From contig CAUYUJ010019106.1 in NCBI GenBank assembly GCA_963575745.1, positions 104,524-137,023 on the forward strand: 32,500 bases of DNA. The letters run 5' to 3'. The stretch comes from Prorocentrum cordatum. Lineage: Eukaryota > Sar > Dinophyceae > Prorocentrales > Prorocentraceae. This document shows positions 1 to 9,652 of the stretch, piece after piece (positions within the stretch are counted from its first letter, which is position 1; each line of letters begins with the position of its first letter). Under the pieces are notes generated by a model. The model made no database searches, was not told the DNA's origin, and saw only the letters and a program-made list of their open reading frames with translations. The position numbers and the translations under genes were made by a program.

Positions 1-433
1 TATCGGGGCCCAAAGGAGGAGTCTCGGTTCCCCCCCGATCGCTGAGCGCGATGCGATGGCGGCTGCTTGCGCGCTTGGACTCGGCCACCCTGCGCCTCGG
101 CCCGCGCACGAACGGCCGCTCTTGCCTAGGGTCACTCTTACGTGTCGCGCCATGGTTCGGCAGCGAGCCCGGGGGGGAATGTGAGACGGGGCGGGCCTTC
201 TCAGATGGCTCGGAGTTCCCCCGGCCTTCTGAGACGTGTTCTAAGCTTTCCCCGAGTTCGGGGGCGGAGAAGAGGGGGGTGATGACTAGGGGGTGTGGAT
301 ATCATGGCGGGGGCCATGATATTTCCCCAGATTTCATGGCGCCTCTTCTTATTTCATTACGTCCCTGGCCCCCCCGCTGGGCCGCGCACATGCCGCCGGT
401 CATGATTTGCACCCCCCCCTCTTGGACCCCCCC
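1..433. other. GC-rich flank, no gene recognised
   Basis: This is the left flank of the copia insertion. Open frames cross it, but none resembles a known protein and the longest runs on into the LTR, so I read it as non-coding. It is rich in C and G homopolymers. The only structure I see is the hairpin at 299-322. Confidence 0.5.
299..322. repeat. Perfect 10-bp hairpin with GGGG loop
   Basis: The arm atatcatggc (299-308) is followed by gggg (309-312) and its exact reverse complement gccatgatat (313-322). A perfect 10-bp stem with a 4-base loop is notable, but no function can be assigned. It lies about 110 bp outside the left LTR. Confidence 0.7.
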
Positions 434-438
434 CTCTT
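434..438. other. Target-site duplication, left copy (ctctt)
   Basis: The five bases ctctt directly precede the left LTR. The identical ctctt follows the right LTR at 8680-8684. Five bp is the usual duplication length for Ty1/copia integrases, so the pair fixes the element boundaries. Confidence 0.9.
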
Positions 439-806
439 TGCAAGTCGTTGGCGGAATACGCACAGCGTCTCAAACTTGTTTTCTCTCTCGCGGTCGGCCG
501 TCCGACCGGGCTCTGCTCACAGAGCCTCCATCAAAACATGTGCCCGCGAGCACAAGCGAGGGGGCGCTCGCTTGACAGAAATGGCAAGCGGTGACATAAA
601 GCCTGCAAACAGATTGTCATACACGCACGTGCATGTTACAACGGTCCCATCACGGAACCCGTGCCCCTAGAACTAACCCAAGAAAGCTCCAGAGCCTCGT
701 AGGGTACACCACTTTGGGCCCCGCACCTAAGGACCTGTACACACGGTGGCTCATATGTATCACGTAATATGGATGACCTGCTCAGGCTTGCACTCTGAAA
801 CTTGCA
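439..806 (-). repeat. 3' LTR (368 bp) of the copia element
   Basis: On the plus strand it starts tgcaagtcg and ends aacttgca, giving TG...CA ends on both strands. It matches 8310-8679 except for four substitutions (a G/T near 555, two around 597-613, and T/C near 770) and a 2-bp shorter CT run near 485. The polyprotein frame ends at 837-839, about 30 bp before this LTR on the minus strand. Confidence 0.95.
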
Positions 807-836
807 CGGATAAGGGTCCTCCAAGCTGAGCATGGT

Positions 837-2648
837 TCAGTCCATAAACTCTCCATCACTGGTGTAATCAGATACCGCCTCGTATTCTGGGAAACCCACG
901 GGACTGGTTCCAGTACCTGCTGCTGCGTATGTGGCACCGTCTCCTGCGTATTCCTGGCGCAGCACTCCCGGGGGGACGCTCTCGAACGGAAGGATCCCTG
1001 CGGCCTTCCGCTTCTTAGCGCTCTGGTGCTAGGCGTCGTAGACCAGCTTCCACCTGTGGCCACTGTTGTAGTACATCCTCAGCTGTCCGGGCTCAAACCC
1101 CTTCGTCAAAGAGTTCGCCAGCTGAGCATCTCCGTGTACCCACAGCACCCAGTTGTTGGACGCCGTCGATCCCTCCTTTAAGGTCATGGCCTCCACGTCA
1201 GTCCTCTTTTCCTTGCCGCGGAATGTGTACACCGTGGTCTGCAGCTTGTCGTAGAGACCCTTGGAGTCCACCACTAGGGCTGCGGGTAACTGGCTGAGTG
1301 TCCCTTCCGGGTTGCGCTAGTCGATCTGATTGCCGAGTATCTCCAACCACTGGAGCTTGACCCCGAACAGTTCGTCCTCACCGTCCACAGCTGATCGGGT
1401 CTCACATGATACTGAACTCCGGCACCCTCGGTCAATCTTCCCTGACTTCCATGATATCATGCTCACGTCTGACTCATCTCCCTGCAGGATGCGTAGTGGG
1501 GCCATCCCTGTGACAAGTCCCTTGGTGGATTTTCCGTCGGGGCGGTTCGCTTCCGAGGAATCTGACCACTCGATGGGAACGATCACCTGCGCGCTGGAAT
1601 GGCTGTGGATGACCACGGGGAGGTCTGCTCCCTCCCTCACCCTGTCCACCAGGCGGTTCGTGTCCAGGAGGGTCTGCACGGTGGAGGACGGTATCGTGCT
1701 TAGCAATAGGCTTGTGTCCGCCGAGTGCATGGGGCCTGACTGCTCGGAGCGCCAGCCGATGGCGCCCAGGATTGCCCTCAGCTGCCCCTTCTCCTTGTCG
1801 GTGGTCGGGGCATCCTTGTTCTTCTTTCGCTCCGGGCTCACGACTGCCTTCTCGATGGTCTTGACGTACTCACTTTGGTCCATCTTGAAGCTCACATCTG
1901 GCAGCTGCCTGATACGGACACCAGTCTGCACGAACTCGTCGGTCTCCCATGCCTTCCACTTGAATCGCTCTTCGATCTTCTTCCGGGCTTCGACCCACCT
2001 GGGGTCCGTCTCCTTCCCTCCGAGCAGGAAGTCATCCACGTGGGACCCTGCGATAGCCACAATGTCCAGGTCACCCTTCGCCGCGATCAGCTCGCCCATT
2101 ACCTCGGACCCGGTGAATTGACCTAGGGCCTCCTTCGTGAAGCTGGTGTCCTGGCCGTGGGATTGGCCGTAGAGTACCCAAACGCATGGGTCCATCTTCA
2201 TCTGCGTCCAGCCGAACTCCTCCAGGGCCTCGCTCACCGTCATGAACCACTCGATGGCTGCCTCCACGAGCCCATAGACTGCCTTCCGCAGTCGCATCGC
2301 AACCCCTTCGGGCATCCCCAGGGCGACGGCCAGCTCCTTCACGGGCATCACGAACAGGTCGTGCTTGATCTCCCGGTTCTGGGTAAACGCTCCTGTCACG
2401 TCGGCCTTGTAACCCTTGAACCCGAGCCACGCCATAGCCTGCAGCACCAGGTGCCGGGAGGTCCTGGTCATGGTTGGGGCGGTCGTCGGCCGGTGCTCGT
2501 ATTCAGGATCCATGTAACCCAAGACCACGATCCGGGCCTTAGGTTTCTTCTCACTCGTAGTCTCGTCCATCTTCCACTCCAGGATCCACCGCATGCGCAT
2601 TACATCCTCTGGTGGCGGGGTGACCCCGGGCGGCAAGGATTCCAGCAC
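837..2648 (-). pseudogene. copia reverse transcriptase and RNase H
   Basis: RT copies element RNA to cDNA and RNase H removes the RNA strand. The start of RT is clear (MRWILEWKMDETTSEKKPKA). Catalytic motif A is KADVTGAFTQ (D83, ~2402). The YVDD box reads SHVDD (residues 202-206, ~2031-2045), a His-for-Tyr form that I recall from other dinoflagellate copies. The connection has GAIGWRSEQSGP. RNase H acidic residues are D363 (WSDSSEANRPDG), E416 (SCETRSA) and the Asp in VVDSKGLYD (~1266). Two UAG codons interrupt one otherwise continuous frame, at 1317-1319 (between the RNase H acidic residues) and 1029-1031. The frame then runs to a UGA at 837-839, probably the ancestral terminus, since it stops about 30 bp before the LTR. 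Confidence 0.9.
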
Positions 2649-3100
2649 GGAGATATCACGTAATTGTTCACCTCGGTGGCCTTGGCGACGCTGAACTTCT
2701 TCACCTCCTCCAGGGTGAGGGTCCGCTCTGAGATCTCTCGCTTCCCTCTTTTCAGTTGGCCTGCCATGTAGGTGCTCATGTGTCTCGTGGCCTGCTTCAG
2801 GGGCTTTCCTGCCAGGGGCAGCTCGACCGAGACCTCCAGGGATGTCCCCTGCCGTGCCCAGAAGGATCGTGCATCCGGGGATGCCTTGGCCATGAGGGCA
2901 GCCCTTTCCATCATGATATCCTCTGCCTGCGCAGCCCAGGCTGCCTTCACGATGTTGGCCACTCCTCCTGGCGGTGGTGCCTTCTTCCGAATCGCCCTGC
3001 GCACAGGGATCTGGTTGCGCTCGGACTTGGTCTCACTTGGCGGCTCCTCGTGGCGGGCCTTCTTCACGGGAGTTGCTGGTTCAGGCACCCCTTTTCCCAA
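2600..3100 (-). pseudogene. copia integrase-RT linker
   Basis: This 166-residue open segment lies between integrase and reverse transcriptase. It is Lys/Arg-rich near residues 12-45. It contains PLAGKPLKQATRHMSTY and ends in TLEEVKKFSVAKATEVNNYV, corresponding to the stretch just before RT in dinoflagellate copia proteins. RT begins in another frame (2648), so a frame change lies at about 2.65 kb. Identity comes mainly from its position. Confidence 0.65.
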
Positions 3101-4557
3101 GATGCGAGTTCCTCGTCCTGCTCCGTGGGGTCGTGTCCCGAGAAGTCCAGGTACTCCTGCCGCATCGCCTGATTCATGAATGTGTTCACGGTCCAGGGCG
3201 TGTCCTTGCCCGCCATGAGCTCAGCGTAGGCGATCTCCCGCGCGGATGCAGCTCGGATCTGGCACAAATCCACCTTGATGATGCGTCCTGCCCGGACCAA
3301 CCAGACCACAGGTCCCGCACGACCTGGATGCAATGTCTGGTTTGCTCCAAGGTCACCGTCCACGGGCCGGCTCGTCTCCGCCGCGAGCACCCGCGCGAGC
3401 CTTTTGAATCGGCCTTTGACCTCGCCTTTCTCCTTGCGGAAATAGCGCACCCACATGCCAGGCGCCACGGCCTTGAGCGACTGGTTCTTGGCATTCTCTG
3501 CACTACTCAGGCGACGCAGGTATACCTGCCTCAGGTACTCCTGCTCGGCCGTGTACATCCTCATGTAGTTCTCGCCGTACTCCTTGTCTACCCGCTGGGC
3601 CTCGACGTAGGGCAGCTCGTCGAAGTCGCTCTCGAAGAAATGGCCGTCCAGGTCAGGGGCCCTTCGCAGCGCGTGCTGCAAGGGGGAATGGCCTCGTACG
3701 TCCTCCCGGGAGTTCCCGGCGGCTGTGGCGCGGGCCAGGGCCTCTTCGGTGGACATGTCCGGGTTCTCAGTCACGATCTTGTCCATCGTCCCCTTGGTTG
3801 CCTGGATCGCCTCTTCCGCGAGGGAAATGTGCCAGTGAGCCTGGCCGGGGATCGGTTCGTATCCGATGGAGTCTGAGTCAAAATACTGGGCGGCCTGCTT
3901 GGACATCCAGGAACCCTCGGGGTCCACCTTCACGCGCTGCGGCTTCCCGAAGTACGGTAGCCACCTTTCCTCGTAGAAGCTCTTGAGGTCTGCCCAGAAG
4001 GGAGTCCTGTGGCGGTCCTGACCCACCATGTGGTATAACAGCTTAGTGACCCGGACCTTGCAGTTCTCGTCAATGATCAGCGAAAACTTGGCCTTCAGCT
4101 TCGTCCGGGGGTGCTCCCACTCGAACTGGTCCGCCTGGATCTGCTTCCACTTCGGGGGTATGACCTCGAGACTGACGGGCGGTTGCGTCGGGCGATGGTT
4201 GTTCGCCTCCTCGCACGCCTCGCAGTGGAAGTCCTGGGCCACCCTCATCACCCTGGGGCTCACCCCCTTCCTCTTCAGCGCATTCAGCATGGACGCCTTG
4301 GAGCTGTGACCGGACCCTCGGTGCACAGACGTGAGCCACTGCATGATCTTCTGGTACTCCTTGGAGCCAGGGTCCTCGGCGGGTGAGTTCGACTCCTGTT
4401 GCCCCGCGAAGGCGTGCCCGTTGGTCTCATTCTCCGTAGACATGCTCCTCAAGAACTCGTGGTAGTCTGGCGCGGCCTCCTCGATCATGGCCTGCACGGC
4501 CCTCTGGGCGAACTCGTCCGTGTAGTAGCTTGTCGAGGCCGTGAGGCCCCCGCCCAT
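3064..4557 (-). pseudogene. copia integrase
   Basis: Integrase inserts the cDNA into host DNA. The N-terminal zinc-binding HHCC motif uses H79, H84, C112 and C115. The catalytic core triad is D143 (QADQFEW, codon at ~4131), D212 (VKVDPEGSW, ~3924) and E248 (SLAEEAI, ~3816). There are 35 residues between D212 and E248, an exact D,D-35-E, so the catalytic residues are intact. A basic region with a GMWVRYFRKEKGEVKGRF block follows, in the position of a C-terminal DNA-binding part. The frame is continuous with the preceding segment across the UGA at 4579. It is lost near 3.06-3.1 kb, where the next segment takes over. Confidence 0.9.
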
Positions 4558-4578
4558 GAGCTCACCATGCCTGTGACC

Positions 4579-6093
4579 TCATGGGCACTCTGTGGCCATC
4601 CGAGCCGCCATCTTCGGTGAGGTCGTAGCGATGAGCCACTCCTTCAGGAGGGGCTCTCCCTTCTCATTCTTGACCCCGAGCTGGCACCCGGCCACCTTCA
4701 CCACGGTCATTGAGCAGTCCTCGATCATCTGGCGAATCATGGCGTGGCCCCATCCTTCGCAGTTGATGGGCCACTCCCAGTGGGCGTGCCTTCCCTGGGC
4801 GACCTGGTCGTACACCAATTGCACCGCACCCTTGTACTCCTTGATCGCTTGGAGCCGTCGTTTCCTGGTCATCTCTGCCCTGGCCGGGTTGGAGGCGTTG
4901 AAACCGAGTGTCAGCGGCGTGGACAGGGGACCACACCGAGTGCTGATCCAGAGGTGGTCGGGCTCGGCCTTGTCCCGGGTCTCCCGGGCCTTCTGGTTAC
5001 CCTGGGCCGTCCCGAGCTTGTGGCCGTTCCACGAGCTGACCCGTTGCACGGTCTCCTCGCCAAATTTCTCGGCCATCTTCGTGCTCAGGATGGATGCGGG
5101 GCTGCAGGCCAGCTCCATGAGCTTGACCCCCCCATGTGCCATCAGCGCCTCGAAGTCCTCGGTGCTGTTGCTCTCCCTGATGCACTTTGCGAGCCATCGC
5201 TGCTTCCCGGGGTCGAGCTCCTTGACATAGTTCAGACCCCGGCCGGACCACTCTGACTGTGCTCCACTGCGATAAAAACTGTCCGCGGAACTCGGAGCCC
5301 TCGGCGCCTCGAGGCGCTCCAGCCTCTGGTTGAGCTGGCCCAGAGCCGTCAGCATCTCCTTCTGTACTTGGCGGTTGGCTGTCAGCTCCTCCTCGGGGGC
5401 CGATCGCAACGTCTCCTCGTCGAGCTCGTCCTCCATCATCACGTCCATTGTGCGCCGACGGGATGACCTCGCGCCCCCTCGTGCCCTGGTATGCTCCGCT
5501 GGAGCTTCCACCGGGCCCTTGGTCATCTCCTGGACTGCCTTCATCTCGTTGAGCCACGAGGCAAACCGAGTGAGCTCCCAGCTGCTCTCGGTGCTGGCCT
5601 CCTTCTGGGCCCACTCGGCGTAGGATGGGTACTGGATCCTGACCTGCTGGTACGTCAGGGCCCCGTGCTTGCCGAAACCCATGAAGTCCGTTGGCTCGGG
5701 CTTCGTCTTCATCAGCACGGCGCTGCGGATCTCGAGCTTCATCGCTGCATTCGTCATGTTCGGCGTGAGGTGGGCTCCGACCTCCTCTGCCTTCTGGACC
5801 AGCTCCTGCTTCTTCATGGTACTGATCCCCTTCAGTGTCTTCTGAGAGGCGCTCTCGTCCCTCGGGAAGAGGGCCTCCTGGATGGTGTGACTCAGCTCGT
5901 CCATCGACCAGGCCGGGCTGCAGGGCAAACCCAGCTCTCTGATCAGCTCCACCGCCTCCGCCTTGTGGAGATGATGCACCTCCCTGCGGGAAGCTGGCAT
6001 TCCCCATCTCGGGCGTTCACCTGCATGCGGCGCTGACGCAGGCCAGCTGGAGCGCTCCTCTGACGAAGCTGCTGCTGAACATCTGGCTGCCAT
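4579..6093 (-). pseudogene. copia lineage-specific region between protease and integrase
   Basis: Canonical Ty1/copia elements have nothing of this size here. Two helix-loop-helix stretches at residues ~43-76 and ~93-128 look SAP-like. Residues ~138-180 (GFGKHGALTYQQV, PSYAEWAQ) resemble the small ExoX-C-like module seen in dinoflagellate polyproteins. An Arg-rich stretch follows at ~205-215, then a short coiled coil (~245-265). Residues ~437-500 (HWEWPINCEGW, MTVVKVAGCQLGV, LLKEWLIATTSP) are the conserved pre-integrase block of this lineage as I remember it; function unknown. The frame ends at a UGA (4579-4581), but the next segment continues in the same frame, so this is a single nonsense codon. 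Confidence 0.7.
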
Positions 6094-6556
6094 CCGCTGG
6101 CAGCGGTCGAGTATATGTAGGTTCTGGGGGTGCAGGCTGCACCACGTCGATCAATCCAGATGCTGGAGGTCTCGCCGGGCTCGAGCCAGAACGGCTATGG
6201 ATGCCCTGCTGGACCCTCTTCGTCTCTGCTTGTGGTCTCCCGGGGTCTCGGACTGTTCGGAATCCCTCGCTCGACCCCACGGGAATGCTGGCGACGTGAG
6301 GGGAGGGAAGTAGGTGTGAGTATTCTCCATCTTCCTCGGACTGGTCGGCTCCGAACAGCACCTGCCCCATTACGGCGGCCAGATCCGGCCTGCCCCACTC
6401 AGATACGTGCTGGCTGAACTTCTTGAAGTTCTGCAGCCTGACGGGGTCCTGCACTCGGTGCTCTAGGATGTCGTCCATCAGGCTCATGTAGTAGTGTCCG
6501 CCATCGGGCGACTCCTCCAGCTGCACGGGGATATTCGGGGCAAGCTTCACGAACAT
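6017..6556 (-). pseudogene. copia protease C-terminus and linker
   Basis: The frame opens before its first ATG: residues like VIDCDTG, typical of the end of copia protease, are readable just upstream at about 6560-6585 in this frame. Next come FVKLAPNIPVQLEES and a linker rich in Pro, Ser and Arg with no recognised domain. The frame ends at 6017, while the polyprotein continues in the frame of 6093-4579, so another frame change lies at about 6.0-6.08 kb. The breakpoint is uncertain because the linker is poorly conserved. Confidence 0.65.
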
Positions 6557-6575
6557 TGCGACACCCGTGTCACAG

Positions 6576-7757
6576 TCAATGACCGCCCCTAATTAGCTTC
6601 TTGAGCACCTCCCAGACGAGGATCGGGATATCCTTCGCGAACCCGTTGATCGCGATGTCCCCCTCGTTGCCCGCGCCCGTGATCCCGAACTTCACTTGTC
6701 CGTAGGCGCGCTCCTTCTCCCCGTTCCCGAAGCTGTACACCGGCTGGTAGCTGAGGTTCACGTCACGGAGCCTCGTGTCGCCATACTTCTCCAGGTTCTT
6801 GCGGGCCACGATGTCGAGCGCACGCTCACCACCCATGGTGTCCGTGCAGCCTAAGTCGACGATCCCCTTGCCCTCCAAGATGGCCTGCTCAGCGAACATC
6901 GCCTCGCTCTGTGAGTCCCCAGACTCCTGCTCGGCGACCATGGCGGCCACTAGGTTGAACTTCAGCTCCTTCGTGCGGGTGGCCATCTTTGCGCTCGCCT
7001 CGGGCGCGTGGTTCATCTTGGGGCCGAGGCGAGGATCGTGGCGGTCAGGGCAATCCTGGAGCCAATGACCGCCTCCACATCTCGGGCACTTCTTCTGTCC
7101 CTTGTTCGGGGGTTGAATCATCCCCCGGCCTCCATACTGGTTGCCCATCGGCCGACGAGATCCCGCTGGGAATCCTCCGCCGGCTCCTCGGCCACCACCT
7201 TTCGCTTGACTCCCTGGCCGGCCCCCGCGGTAGAAGCCGCGGCTCAGCCTGCTGTCAGCCTGCGCTTCGCGAGCCTGGCGAAGGGTACGCTGGGCCGTGT
7301 GGATGGCAGCCAATGCCTCGGCCTCCTCCTGCTGGACGGCCATGTACGACTCGATCTCCTCATCATTGGCTTCTGCCATGTCAGGTTCCTCTTCGAACTT
7401 CTCGTGCTCCTGCTCGGCTGCGAAGCTGCCCACACCCTGCTTCACGTCCTCCTCGTCGAGCCAGGTGCGGTCATCATCTCCCATCTGCGCCGTGTAGGCC
7501 TTCGGGTATCTGGCGTGTCCGTCTCGCTCTGCCAGGTCGTCGTCCTCCCAGGTCGAGATCAACTTGTCGCGGATCGCGCCGGCCTCCAACGAGCCACCAG
7601 TGGCGGTCATGATGGCCGACCTCTCCCTGGAATCCAGGCCCGCGCGCGCGAGCATCAGCCAACCACGCACGATGCTGCTCCTCGGCGTCATCGTCAATGG
7701 TGGCTCCAGGTGCGCGAGCCTGTCTCCTCTTCTCCTCGGCCGTCGGTGTGCTCCCAC
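6576..7757 (-). pseudogene. copia gag C-terminus, zinc knuckle and protease
   Basis: Residues ~30-75 are Gag-like (RGWLMLARAGLDSRERSA). Residues ~105-165 are acidic and Glu-rich, and ~165-215 are Gly/Arg-rich. A nucleocapsid zinc knuckle at residues 224-236 (7050-7088) has spacing C-x2-C-x3-H-x4-C, one residue shorter in the third gap than the retroviral C-x2-C-x4-H-x4-C. The protease follows: the active-site segment is IVDLGCTDTMGG at residues 299-310, with D301 coded at 6855-6857. Retropepsins normally carry D-S/T-G, so D-L-G is unusual and may be inactivating or a lineage variant. The frame closes in a short wrong-frame tail (KLIRGGH), and the end of the protease continues in the next segment, which marks a frameshift near 6590. 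Confidence 0.85.
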
Positions 7758-8260
7758 GTCCAGCTCGGCCCCTCGTCGTTCTCTTCATTCTCAACTTCGA
7801 CCCATCTCCAGTGTCTGGGGGTCCAGCTCGATGTCGAAGGGGGGCTCGGAGTCGGGTGGCCGAGTGCACGCGCCAGCGCGCGTCGCAGGTACTGGTACCC
7901 GATCTCGAATCTGTCCGTCCACTGCTGCATGGGCTCGAGCTTCCTGCGCCTGGTCTTAATCAAGAACGTCTCTAGCTCCTGTCCCACGTCCGGGACCGCC
8001 TGGCGCGAGCAGCGGCGCTCCAGCCATGCCAAGAGTCGCTCCACCCCGTCATCTCTCGAGAGCCAGCCTGACTTACAGCGCTCCACTGCAACCTCAGCTC
8101 TGCCCGTGAGCCTCGCCTCGAGCCTCGGGCCACATAGGTACCTGTCCTGTCTCTTCGTGCCCTCCTGGTACTGGAGGGCCTTCCGTCGTCGATATGTCCG
8201 CCAGGTCTTAGGATCTCCGTCCCAGCCTGGCACCTTATCGCCGCGATGCTCCTCCTTCAT
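7694..8260 (-). pseudogene. copia gag, N-terminal segment
   Basis: This is the start of the polyprotein. The ATG at 8260 lies about 50 bp inside the element after the primer-binding site, and the protein opens with VPGWDGDPKTWRTYRR, the opening I know from dinoflagellate copia Gag proteins. Gag would package element RNA into cytoplasmic particles. Family-like sequence runs to about residue 140 (to roughly 7840). Beyond that the frame becomes low-complexity acidic sequence and closes at 7694, while Gag resumes in another frame (7757-6576), so a frame change lies around 7.7-7.83 kb. Start and identity are well supported; the exact break is not. Confidence 0.8.
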
Positions 8261-8290
8261 CGCGGTCCTCCGTGGATCTTCGTGTCGTCA

Positions 8291-8309
8291 ACCACGAGCT
8301 CCGCTACCA
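8291..8309 (-). other. Primer-binding site, initiator-Met-tRNA-like
   Basis: Read on the minus strand, the first internal bases after the 5' LTR are TGGTAGCGGAGCTCGTGG. TGG opens most LTR-element primer sites because tRNAs end in CCA. The first bases resemble sites complementary to the 3' end of initiator methionine tRNA (TGGTATCAGAGC in plants). The match is partial and the host tRNA is not known here. The leader from this site to the gag ATG is about 50 bases. Confidence 0.75.
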
Positions 8310-8679
8310 TGCAAGTCGTTGGCGGAATACGCACAGCGTCTCAAACTTGTTTTCTCTCTCTCGCGGTCGGCCGTCCGACCGGGCTCTGCTCACAGAGCCT
8401 CCATCAAAACATGTGCCCGCGAGCACAATCGAGGGGGCGCTCGCTTGACAGAAATGGCAAGCGGTGACATAAAACCTGCAAACATATTGTCATACACGCA
8501 CGTGCATGTTACAACGGTCCCATCACGGAACCCGTGCCCCTAGAACTAACCCAAGAAAGCTCCAGAGCCTCGTAGGGTACACCACTTTGGGCCCCGCACC
8601 TAAGGACCTGTACACACGGTGGCTCATATGTATCACGTAATACGGATGACCTGCTCAGGCTTGCACTCTGAAACTTGCA
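8310..8679 (-). repeat. 5' LTR (370 bp) of the copia element
   Basis: This is the upstream LTR for the minus-strand element and should carry its promoter. It has the same TG...CA termini as the other copy and an extra CT in the pyrimidine run near 8355. I cannot place U3, R and U5 from the sequence alone. Confidence 0.95.
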
Positions 8680-8684
8680 CTCTT
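8680..8684. other. Target-site duplication, right copy (ctctt)
   Basis: This is identical to 434-438 and directly follows the 5' LTR of the minus-strand element. Removing the element and one copy restores the pre-insertion site. Confidence 0.9.
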
Positions 8685-9139
8685 GGCCGCTCCCGACGAG
8701 TATGCAGAAGAGTTCTCAGTGGGCTGGAGGCCGCGTGAGAAGCCTCGCCGCCTTCTGGGGAGGCCTTCTCCGTCTCACTTCCCCCCCCCGCTCGCCGTCG
8801 AGAGTCGGACGCCTTGAGGCGGGGGTCGGTGCAAGCGGGGGTCAACCAGAGCGCCGATCTTGCACGATCCTGCAAAGCCAGTGTTGCGTTGACCCAGGTC
8901 AGCGCGCAGGGTCCTGCAGGCTCCTGCAAGATTTTGCAGGATCCTGCAGAGCCACGGTGGAGCTGGGTTTGCACTGACCCGGGTCAGTCGATCCCCGAAG
9001 GAGTCAGAAGGCGGGGGAGTTGCGGGTGGAAGCGCCTCCCCGACTTCCATGTTCGGCGTTTATTGAATGGCGTTGGCCTTTTACGAAACTGCCCTGCCCT
9101 GCTCGATTCCGGCCCTTGGTGCTTTGACTAGACGTCGCA
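8685..9139. other. Non-coding segment with CCTGCA cluster
   Basis: I recognise no gene. Around 8860-8955 the hexamer cctgca recurs at least five times. One pair forms a perfect 8-bp hairpin (tcctgcaa 8922-8929, ttgcagga 8934-8941). The 13-mers tgacccaggtcag and tgacccgggtcag occur about 85 bp apart on either side, suggesting a local duplication. Confidence 0.5.
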
Positions 9140-9340
9140 GGCCTAGAGGTTGACACCAACACCAATATCGGCGGGTTTGGCTCCGCCCAGGGAAGAAGAT
9201 CCCGATCTCGGTGGTGGTGGTGGTGGTAATATTCTGGCTTCCAAGGTGACTGAAATATTGCCACCAATACCGAAATCTAGGATCATATTCCCCATGTGGA
9301 TGCAACCCCCTGTTTTGGTGTTGGTGCCCAGTTCTAGGCC
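9140..9340. repeat. 200-bp imperfect foldback (inverted repeat)
   Basis: Terminal arms 9140-9163 and 9317-9340 pair at 20 of 24 positions, ending in ggcctag/ctaggcc. Pairing continues inward: gatcccgatctcggt near 9198-9212 against the complement of accgaaatctaggatc near 9269-9284, then the ggtggtaatatt side against aatattgccacc, leaving a loop of about 20 bases near 9233-9253. Nearly the whole segment can fold into one long hairpin. It could be a small foldback element or a structured RNA locus. I see no coding or target duplication evidence. Confidence 0.7.
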
Positions 9341-9652
9341 TCCAAAGACGGCCTCGCTTGTCGGGGTCCTTGTTCTGAGGGTGTTTTTTTCCGCTCTCCA
9401 GGAAGGGGGCGAATGGGGAGGGGAATCTTCAACGATAGCAGTGCTTCGTTTTTCTGAATCCCGGTGTTTCTCCTCGATTCGGGCCTTCGGGTCCCGTCGG
9501 CGGGCCCCGGGACCATGAAGCATGGAGCCGGGACGAAAAGTGGGCCCCGGGGAAGGGGCCAGGATCTCTGGCGCCGCGGATTGAAGAAATTATCCCAGTG
9601 CGACCCTACCTAGGAGTTGGAGCCCCTAGGAAAGCAGCATTAGTAGTAACAG
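9341..9652. other. No recognisable feature
   Basis: Moderately GC-rich sequence with short homopolymers. I see no protein similarity, repeat array or RNA gene between the foldback and the 11-bp satellite. Confidence 0.5.

Larger units (their letters stand above)
439..8679 (-). mobile_element. Complete Ty1/copia LTR retrotransposon, coding-defective
   Basis: The 8241-bp element reads on the minus strand. It has two near-identical terminal repeats beginning TG and ending CA, a perfect 5-bp target duplication, a primer-binding site next to the 5' LTR, and domains in Ty1/copia order: gag, CCHC knuckle, aspartic protease, integrase, reverse transcriptase, RNase H. The LTRs differ by four substitutions and one CT dinucleotide, so insertion is recent. 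The coding region changes frame near 7.75, 6.59, 6.05, 3.08 and 2.65 kb and has in-frame stops at 4579-4581, 1317-1319 and 1029-1031, so this copy cannot make an intact polyprotein without recoding. No clean polypurine tract precedes the 3' LTR; only a GGAGGA stretch lies nearby. Confidence 0.95.

Noticed and set aside
51-575. 174-codon frame at the left edge
   Set aside because: It crosses the insertion boundary into the LTR and has no recognisable similarity.
807-836. Polypurine tract next to the 3' LTR
   Set aside because: The minus-strand sequence ends in CCCTTATCCG before the LTR; only a short GGAGGA lies nearby, so I did not annotate a tract.
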